Assembly: GCA_963739345.1 (NCBI GenBank)
Contig: CAVUAA010000002.1
Coordinates: 310,001-374,000, forward strand
Origin: CAVUAA01 sp963739345
GTDB taxonomy: Bacteria > Chlamydiota > Chlamydiia > Chlamydiales > JAFEGQ01
DNA length: 64,000 nt
Reading direction: 5' to 3'
The notes under the pieces were generated by a model. The model did not search any database. It worked only from the letters and a program-made list of their open reading frames with translations, and had not been told where the DNA came from. This document shows positions 58,272-64,000 of the stretch, one piece after another (position 1 is the first letter of the stretch; each line of letters opens with the position of its first letter). The position numbers were made by a program, and so were the translations under genes.

Positions 58272-60848
58272 ATGCGTCTTTCGACAAAGCTATTCCTTTT
58301 CGTCGGCATTCTCGTCCTTTTTATCTGTCTGGCGGTCTATTTTGTTCCCGTCTATCTGACTAAACAGGCTGTCAAGGTGAGCGAGAAGGAGTATGTCACT
58401 CTGGCTCAGCAGCGGCGTGCGCGGGAGTGGGAGGTGAACAACCAGTGGCTCAGCATTCAGATTGGCCGCCTTGAGGGTCGGCTCGACTCCCATCTGATGC
58501 TGGCGCTTGGCCACCCGATCCGCCTCTTCGATGATATCTTTGATCCGAAGGATAGCTGGTTGGTGGCGGCTCAGACGTTGGTGACCACCGCTGAAGTGAG
58601 TTTCCTGCAGGCGGTTCAAGGGGACAGGCTGTCCGCCGGACTGACGCTCTCGCGAGCCCGCCTCTTCGCCGCCAAGCTCCTCCCCATTGAAGAGGAGATC
58701 GGCTGGATCGTTCTCGATGCGGTCCCTCCCTGGTCTGTCGACCGGCGGCAGGTCTACATGGGCATTTGGGTTCCCTCTCGTATGCAGGCGGAGACCGCCG
58801 CCTCGCTTAAGGAGGCACCAAGTGGGGCAAATACGATCTACCTCCTGTTTGACCCCGTTGAGCTGTGGAAAGACCCCACTCGCTACGTGGAGGCGCTAAA
58901 AGCAAATCGAGAGCAGATCGAAAAACTCGATCTGCCCGGCGAAAGCAGGGCGGGCCAGGTGGCCATTGAGATGGTGGCTCGCCTACACCGGGCCGCCCTC
59001 CATCTCAAGGAGACCTTCCCAACTCTTGAGTCGATGGAGACCTATGCGAATGAGATTAGGGCGCAGCCAGTCACACTCCCTCTCGATAGGCTCCTTGGCC
59101 TTACCAAGGCGACCGATCAACCCGAGGTTCATGGCTCTCTCTACAGTGGGCAGATCGTCCGCTGGCCCGCAACCTCCGCAACTAGCGCTGGTCTAGCGGG
59201 TCGCGAAGCGCTCCGCCTCAATTTGACCCGCCTGATCATGAGAGATGACGATATTGAGCTGGTTGCTGCCCTTAGCTTTCTCAATGCCACCGGAGTGATG
59301 GGTGAGACTCCGCTTGATCCTCATGCCCCTCGAGGGGCCGCTCGTCTATTGGCAGGGGGCTCGGTTGGAAGCGGGGTGATCAGCAGCGACGTCTTCACAA
59401 ATAAGATCCTCTATGACCCCACGCCGTTCCTCAAGAAGCACCCCGTCGTCAGCGAAGCGGTCCCCCTCGGCTCAGTCTTTGACCTCATCTACAACGAAGA
59501 GATTGGTGCCCTCACCGTCGTCAACACAGCCACAAGGACTCCCTCCGGCAGCGATACCCCCGGCTACCTCACTCTCGGAGGCTCCCTTTTCGAGACCACT
59601 ATGCGGGTGACTCACATCACCGGAGACACCGTCATTCTCCTCTTTAACGGTAAGGTGGTTGATAGCATTGAGCGGGGCGACTTCCCAGAGGGACCCGAGG
59701 TGCTCAAGGAAATCGAAGAGAAGTTCAGGACTCTTGGTCCAAAGACCGGTTTTGTCAATTTCGGCGGGACCGACTACTACTATGGCGCCTTTCAGCCCCG
59801 CCCCCACTGGGATCTCCACATCTTGACCCTTGAGCCGGCCGCCGACGCCCTCGCTGAGCTCAAGAAGTATGAGGAAAACACCCAGGCGCTGGCCAAGAGG
59901 ATTACCTGGCATGTGCTCGGCGTTGCCATCGGCCTGCTCATCGTCGCTCTTGTTATTCTTGAGCTCATCGCCAGACAGTTCACCAAGCCGATCCGCCAGC
60001 TCGCAGACGCTGCAGGGGTGATCCAGGAGGGGAAATTCGACGAAGTGGTGCTGCCGAAAATCGTCGAACACTCCCGCAACGAGGTCTCACAGCTCACCCG
60101 CGCCTTCCACGACATGGCCGCAGGACTTCAAGAGCGGGAGAAGATGCGCGATGTTCTCAACAAAGTGGTCTCCCGCGAGATCGCCACCGAGATTCTCTCT
60201 GGGAAGGTGCACCTGGGGGGCGAGGTGAAGGATGCGACCGTCTTCTTTGCCGACCTGCGCGACTTTAGCGTCCTCACCAGTAACCTTCCGCCAGAAGAGG
60301 TGATCACCTTCGTCAATGGCTACATGAACGAGATGACCAAGGTGATTGAAGTCCACCAGGGTGTCATAGATAAGTACATCGGCGACGCCGTCATGGCCAT
60401 CTTTGGCGCTCCCGTCGAGCATCCCAATAGCTCCCTACAAGCGGTTCTCTCCGCTCTGATTATTCAAGAGCGCATCAAAGACTGGAATGACGAGAGAAGA
60501 GCGGCAGGACTCATCGTCGCAGAGATTGGGATCGGCATCCACACAGGCCCCATGGTCGCCGGTAACATGGGAGCCGAGGATCGCCTCAACTACACCGTCC
60601 TCGGCTCCAACGTCACCCTTGCCGCTAGGCTTTGCGACAAGGCGAGCGCCGCAGAGATTCTCATCACCGAGAACGTCTTGCAAAACCCACACGTAGCAGA
60701 TACAATTGTTGTCGAAAAGTGCCCCCCCGTTCAGCCCAAAGGATCGAACAAGCCGGTCGAGATCTATCGAGTGATTGGTCTAAAGCCGGAGCGGGCGATG
60801 GAAAAATTAAGCGAAATCGCAGTGCAGAGACGCCCCGAGGAGAGTTAG
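58272..60848 (+). CDS. Receptor-type class III adenylate cyclase with HAMP domain
   Basis: 858 aa. A membrane helix at 6-28, a large extracytoplasmic sensor (about 30-545, family not recognised), a second helix (about 550-572, VLGVAIGLLIVALVILELIA), a HAMP domain (about 573-625, FTKPIRQLADAAGVIQEGKF) and a C-terminal cyclase. The cyclase has VFFADLRDFSVL with Asp661, DKYIGDAVMAIFGAP with Asp705 for the two metals, Lys701 for adenine choice, and NYTVLGSNVTLAARL with the transition-state Asn and Arg. All catalytic residues are kept, so cAMP production is predicted. Few chlamydiae are known for cAMP signalling. It lies between pgi and a histidine kinase (1-base gaps), suggesting one signalling operon. 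Confidence 0.9.
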   Translation: MRLSTKLFLFVGILVLFICLAVYFVPVYLTKQAVKVSEKEYVTLAQQRRAREWEVNNQWLSIQIGRLEGRLDSHLMLALGHPIRLFDDIFDPKDSWLVAAQTLVTTAEVSFLQAVQGDRLSAGLTLSRARLFAAKLLPIEEEIGWIVLDAVPPWSVDRRQVYMGIWVPSRMQAETAASLKEAPSGANTIYLLFDPVELWKDPTRYVEALKANREQIEKLDLPGESRAGQVAIEMVARLHRAALHLKETFPTLESMETYANEIRAQPVTLPLDRLLGLTKATDQPEVHGSLYSGQIVRWPATSATSAGLAGREALRLNLTRLIMRDDDIELVAALSFLNATGVMGETPLDPHAPRGAARLLAGGSVGSGVISSDVFTNKILYDPTPFLKKHPVVSEAVPLGSVFDLIYNEEIGALTVVNTATRTPSGSDTPGYLTLGGSLFETTMRVTHITGDTVILLFNGKVVDSIERGDFPEGPEVLKEIEEKFRTLGPKTGFVNFGGTDYYYGAFQPRPHWDLHILTLEPAADALAELKKYEENTQALAKRITWHVLGVAIGLLIVALVILELIARQFTKPIRQLADAAGVIQEGKFDEVVLPKIVEHSRNEVSQLTRAFHDMAAGLQEREKMRDVLNKVVSREIATEILSGKVHLGGEVKDATVFFADLRDFSVLTSNLPPEEVITFVNGYMNEMTKVIEVHQGVIDKYIGDAVMAIFGAPVEHPNSSLQAVLSALIIQERIKDWNDERRAAGLIVAEIGIGIHTGPMVAGNMGAEDRLNYTVLGSNVTLAARLCDKASAAEILITENVLQNPHVADTIVVEKCPPVQPKGSNKPVEIYRVIGLKPERAMEKLSEIAVQRRPEES

Positions 60849-60849
60849 C

Positions 60850-62604
60850 GTGTTCACCTTCAGACAGAAGCTTTTCTTAAGCTATCTCGTCGCCTTTATC
60901 GTCTTTCTTGCCCTCCTCTTTCCGTTCGCCGACCGGGCGGTGCGAGGCGTTGTCAATAGCACCCTCTCCGACCGGACCACCCAGGTGATCGACAGGATCT
61001 CTTCGGCCCCTAACGAAGAGGCGCTCGTCCAACGTCTCAAAGCGATTGGCCCCACCTTCTTCTTCCGCGTCAGCCTCATCGACCCCAAAGGGACTGTCCT
61101 CTACGACTCTCACATCCCCGACAAAGTTGACGACCCAGGCCGCTATCTCAAAGAGCATCCCGAGATCACCCAGGCGATCGCTGATGGGGTGGGCTACCAC
61201 GAGGGGTTTTCCTACGCCCTCAATCAGCAGCTCGTCTACGTAGCTCGCCGTTTCCCCTTTCACGGTCAGCTGCTCATCATCCGAACCGCCTTTCCCCTCG
61301 ACCAGGTCAACGAGCTGACCGACCACTTTGAGTTTGGCTTCTTCACCCTCGGCTTTGTCGTCCTCCTCCTCTTTGGGATCATGACCACCGCCATCGCCCA
61401 CCACCTCAGCCGACCCATCAAGAAGATCATCACCGCCATCCGCCCCTACCAGGAGGGGAAAGTGGATACTCTCCCCGAGATTGAACTCGGGAAGAAGACC
61501 AACCCGCGGGATGAATTTGGCCGTCTCGCCGACACCCTCAACTCGCTCAGCCATCGAATTGGTGCGCAGATCGACACCCTCAAAAACGAGCGGAACGACC
61601 GGGCCGCCATCCTCGACGCCCTCCGCGAAGGGGTGGTCGCTGTCGATCGCGACCTCACCGTCACCTACGCCAACGAGACCGCCCTCGCAATGCTTGGCAC
61701 CCTCCCCGAGCAGCTCCTCGGCCACCCCTTCGTCGCCGCCGGCCACGACGAGTTCGCCGACCTCCTCGCCCAAGCTCAAGCGCAGGGAGAGATGCTCGCC
61801 ATCGCCTCTGAGATTGGCGACAAGAAGAAGATCTACCTCGACGTCATCGCCCTTCCAATCGGCAAAAAGGCAGGCGCTATCCTCGTCCTTCAGGACAAGT
61901 CCATTCACTACGGCATTTTAGAGATGCGCAAAGCGTTCATCGCCAACGCCTCCCACGAGTTAAAAACTCCCATCACCATCATCCGCGGTTTCGCCGAAGC
62001 GCTCGAAGATAATCCCGACCTCCCCGTCGAGACCCGCACCGAGATCTCTGGGAAGATTGTCCGCAGCTGCATCCGGATGGACTCCCTCGTCCGCAACCTT
62101 CTTCGCTTGGCCGATATCGAAGACCTTCCACGCGGCAACCTCGAATCGGTCTCCGTCACCCACCTTCTCGAGCACTGCAAGCAGATGACTCTCTCCATCT
62201 TTCCCGATGCCCAGATCAACATCCTCTCTCCTGAGGGGGACCTCTCCATCGTCGCCGACTCCGAGCTTCTCGAGCACGCCTTCACAAACCTCCTCGACAA
62301 CGCCGCCAAATACTCCAACGCACCGGCCCAAATCACCGTCACCCTCACCAAAGACGAAGCGGCCCAAATGGCCATCATCTCCGTCACCGACAAAGGGCTT
62401 GGGATTCCCGACGAAGATCTCGACCACATCTTTGACCGCTTCTATACCGTTGACAAAGCGCACTCGCGCAAGCTTGGAGGTTCCGGCCTTGGTCTTTCCA
62501 TCGTCCGCACTATCGTTGAAAAACATCTCGGCCGCGTCACCGTCACTTCCGTAGTCGGCAAAGGTTCCACCTTCACCATCAAATTGCCACTAGAACACGC
62601 TTAA
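60850..62604 (+). CDS. PhoR-like sensor histidine kinase
   Basis: 584 aa from GTG 60850. TM1 at about 8-30, an extracytoplasmic PAS-like domain (about 31-165), TM2 at about 170-192, HAMP (about 193-245), cytoplasmic PAS (about 255-360), then HisKA with FIANASHELKTPITII (phospho-acceptor His369), and HATPase with LLDNAAKYS, DKGLGIPDEDL, DRFYTV and GGSGLGLSIV. All kinase motifs are intact. The layout matches PhoR-type sensors that phosphorylate a response regulator, but no regulator gene is nearby. It directly follows the adenylate cyclase after one base. Its last 15 bases overlap the carbonic anhydrase stop region on the other strand. Confidence 0.93.
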   Translation: MFTFRQKLFLSYLVAFIVFLALLFPFADRAVRGVVNSTLSDRTTQVIDRISSAPNEEALVQRLKAIGPTFFFRVSLIDPKGTVLYDSHIPDKVDDPGRYLKEHPEITQAIADGVGYHEGFSYALNQQLVYVARRFPFHGQLLIIRTAFPLDQVNELTDHFEFGFFTLGFVVLLLFGIMTTAIAHHLSRPIKKIITAIRPYQEGKVDTLPEIELGKKTNPRDEFGRLADTLNSLSHRIGAQIDTLKNERNDRAAILDALREGVVAVDRDLTVTYANETALAMLGTLPEQLLGHPFVAAGHDEFADLLAQAQAQGEMLAIASEIGDKKKIYLDVIALPIGKKAGAILVLQDKSIHYGILEMRKAFIANASHELKTPITIIRGFAEALEDNPDLPVETRTEISGKIVRSCIRMDSLVRNLLRLADIEDLPRGNLESVSVTHLLEHCKQMTLSIFPDAQINILSPEGDLSIVADSELLEHAFTNLLDNAAKYSNAPAQITVTLTKDEAAQMAIISVTDKGLGIPDEDLDHIFDRFYTVDKAHSRKLGGSGLGLSIVRTIVEKHLGRVTVTSVVGKGSTFTIKLPLEHA

Positions 62605-63192
62605 GAATTTGCTCGCCGCTGCGTCGTAGTAATAGACTTTGGCGTCGGCGATGTCGAACCACCAGCCGTGAACCTGAAGAGTTCCTTTCTCGATCCGTTC
62701 GTGAATCTCAGGATAGGTAGCAACGTGCTCCATCTGCTGCAACACATTGGCCTGTGAGAGGCGGTCGTGTGCGGGTAGAGAGGGGTCGATCCCATCGAGC
62801 TTCTTGTGGGAGTGCTTGCCGTGCTCTAGCCACCGCCGCAGGTGTTCGGGAAGAGAATCTGTCCCTTCCGTGATCGCCACCATCGCACCGCACCCCGAGT
62901 GACCGCAAACGATGATGTCTGTGACCTGAAGAGAGGCGGTAGAAAATTCAATAGCCGCCGCCACGCAATCCCCACCCGACTCGGCAGGTGGAACAAGGTT
63001 GCCTACGTTCCGAATCACAAACAGATCGCCCGGATCGGTCGAGGCAAAGACGTTGGGGACCACCCGCGAGTCGGAGCAGCCGATCAGCAGCGCATCGGGC
63101 CGCTGTTCTAGAGCGAGCTGAGCGAAGTGCTTCCGCTGTTCATCGGTCAGCTGCTCGCCAAATTTGACGATCCCTTTAAGGAGATTCTTCAT
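62590..63192 (-). CDS. Beta-class carbonic anhydrase
   Basis: 200 aa. Zinc ligands Cys39 (LLIGCSDSRVVP), His98 and Cys101 (IIVCGHSGCGAM), with the Asp41-Arg43 dyad, are all present; the spacing matches the plant-type beta class. It converts CO2 and water to bicarbonate, supplying carboxylases in the cytoplasm. C-terminal WWFDIADAKVYYYDAAASKF is typical of the family. Single gene with its own upstream region, convergent with the histidine kinase. Length is normal. Confidence 0.95.
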   Translation of the reverse strand: MKNLLKGIVKFGEQLTDEQRKHFAQLALEQRPDALLIGCSDSRVVPNVFASTDPGDLFVIRNVGNLVPPAESGGDCVAAAIEFSTASLQVTDIIVCGHSGCGAMVAITEGTDSLPEHLRRWLEHGKHSHKKLDGIDPSLPAHDRLSQANVLQQMEHVATYPEIHERIEKGTLQVHGWWFDIADAKVYYYDAAASKFLSVF

Positions 63193-63257
63193 AGCTTCCT
63201 ATTATAGCAGGAGAGGACTCAGTTGAAAAGTTTCACCATCGGTGCTACCAAAAAGAT

Positions 63258-63695
63258 ATGCGTATTTTAATTTTCACTCTATGCTGCCTCGTTACCACCA
63301 CCTGGGCCGCCTCTCCCGAGGCCCGCTACCGCGACTACCGGAACAAGCTCAATCATTATGAAGCGATTGAGGAGGAAGAGCCCTATTATGAGCGGTATGA
63401 AGAGCCCTACCAGCGGCGGGCTCGTCAGGAGGCGATCCACGTGCGGCAAGGTGACAATGAGCGGCCGCGCGATCTCGATTGGCACCTGAGTGAGCAGCAC
63501 GAGCTCTACCGTCTAGAGCGCGAAGCGCGTGTAGAGCGGACCCAGATCATGCGTAAGCAGACAGCGCGCAACCGGATGCTTCAGAGACAAGAAGAGCGGA
63601 GCTGGCACGACCTTCCCCACTCTATGCCCTCCTCTCCAGTCAAGCGCTCCCACCTAGATCCGTATAAGCAAGATCCTCGATATAGTCAGCGTTAA
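63258..63695 (+). CDS. Small exported highly charged protein
   Basis: 145 aa with a signal peptide (MRILIFTLCCLVTTTWA, cleavage likely after AAS). The mature part is rich in Arg, Glu, Tyr and Gln (YRDYRNKLNHYEAIEEEEPY, RMLQRQEERSW), low in hydrophobics and probably helical or disordered. Family not recognised. Divergent from the carbonic anhydrase, with about 65 bases between. Function unknown. Confidence 0.55.
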   Translation: MRILIFTLCCLVTTTWAASPEARYRDYRNKLNHYEAIEEEEPYYERYEEPYQRRARQEAIHVRQGDNERPRDLDWHLSEQHELYRLEREARVERTQIMRKQTARNRMLQRQEERSWHDLPHSMPSSPVKRSHLDPYKQDPRYSQR

Positions 63696-63816
63696 CCGGC
63701 GTTTCTCACACCCAGATTGCCGCTGCCCCGAGACCCCAGCTCGGTGCAAGGCTTACTCAACACACCTAAACAGGGATCTAAGAAACTCCTTGAGAAAAGT
63801 TCGTTGAAGCCTAGGG

Positions 63817-64000
63817 TTAGTAGACTAATCTGCCGCCAAAGAATAACCCTGAGAACCCGGCGTTTTCACATTTCAACACGAAGCCGCCGTTGTTATGCGC
63901 GGTTGGTTGGTTTTGAAAGTAATCCCCGCCATTGAGGGCTGGAAAAGCAAATACATTCCAGAAGTAGTCCACTTCATAGCCGACTTCTCCGATGAGCGTG
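63817..64000 (-). CDS. C-terminal end of an outer-membrane beta-barrel protein, truncated by window edge
   Basis: Minus-strand frame open from the right edge to TAA at 63817-63819. It gives 60 residues including EVGYEVDYFWNVFAFPALNG, NNGGFVLKCENAGFSGLFFG and a final GGRLVY. The alternating hydrophobic last strand and the terminal aromatic residue are the sorting signal of outer-membrane barrels. The style recalls the MOMP-like porin families expanded in Waddlia, Simkania and relatives, but too little is present to be sure. Nothing else was recognised between 63696 and 63816. Confidence 0.6.
   Translation of the reverse strand, partial: TLIGEVGYEVDYFWNVFAFPALNGGDYFQNQPTAHNNGGFVLKCENAGFSGLFFGGRLVY

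Noticed and set aside
63717..63935. 72-codon plus-strand frame near the right edge
   Set aside because: Lies opposite the better-supported outer-membrane protein end and has no signal, domain or ribosome site.

Overview
The window looks like the chromosome of a Chlamydiae bacterium, probably an environmental chlamydia that infects protists or animals; I cannot place it in a genus. Three things point there. Gene neighbourhoods match Chlamydia, recalled from memory by C. trachomatis numbering: dusB-yggT (CT644-CT645), the CT646/CT647/CT648-ygfA-recA block (CT646-CT650), ispA beside a GlmU-like protein (CT628-CT629), and mutL near pepP (CT574-CT575). The pyrophosphatase is close to chlamydial Ppa. 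Several eukaryote-like proteins are also present, including a USP-type deubiquitinase-like protein, an F-box/LRR/Sel1 fusion and a membrane RING-finger protein.

Layout. 1-4.4 kb: the 3' part of a large deubiquitinase-like protein and an Inc-like two-helix membrane protein. 4.5-9.9 kb: a secreted RHS/YD-repeat toxin-like protein whose stop overlaps the start of a small lipoprotein (candidate immunity protein). 9.9-13.9 kb: a decayed duplicate of the dusB 3' end, two small membrane proteins, a divergent pair of paralogous exported proteins, then intact dusB-yggT. 14.0-22.9 kb: an array of three NCS1-type transporters plus a decayed fourth, interleaved with three paralogues of an unrecognised family. 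23.0-31.2 kb: the F-box/Sel1 protein, then a leftward run made of an OprB-like porin, an ABC exporter, an FKBP isomerase, a lipoprotein and a small zinc-ribbon exported protein. 31.3-32.5 kb: a complete but frameshifted IS982-like element with perfect 19-bp ends and a 5-bp target duplication. 32.5-35.8 kb: the CT646-CT648-ygfA block, with frameshifts in the first gene.

35.7-42.3 kb holds the most unusual content. Between two direct repeats of about 168 bp, which duplicate the ygfA 3' end and an adjoining fucosyltransferase end, lie four head-to-tail genes matching the four-enzyme Campylobacter jejuni pathway for the phosphoramidate donor of capsule: CDP-amidate kinase, L-glutamine kinase, gamma-glutamyl-CDP-amidate hydrolase and CTP:phosphoglutamine cytidylyltransferase. 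They face a methyltransferase and a badly frameshifted sulfotransferase-like gene. Together they predict an (O-methyl) phosphoramidate surface modification in a chlamydia.

42-47.7 kb: alpha-1,3- and alpha-1,2-type fucosyltransferases around recA, a GT2 glycosyltransferase, ispA and the GlmU-like protein, so this is a surface-glycan neighbourhood. A compact array of nine DnaA-box-like 9-mers lies between the GlmU-like gene and mutL. 47.9-55 kb: mutL, an AAA/DUF4143 ATPase, pepP, a sugar-phosphate nucleotidyltransferase-like protein and the membrane RING protein. 55-64 kb: ppa, a frameshifted GT2, pgi, a receptor-type adenylate cyclase followed directly by a PhoR-like histidine kinase, a beta-carbonic anhydrase, a small exported protein, and the 3' end of an outer-membrane protein running off the right edge. 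No rRNA, tRNA or CRISPR array was found.

Overall the window is a conserved chlamydial backbone repeatedly opened by accessory islands. At two junctions the 3' end of a core gene (dusB, ygfA) is duplicated. Several frameshifts lie in G-rich runs, so sequencing error and real decay cannot be separated from the sequence alone.
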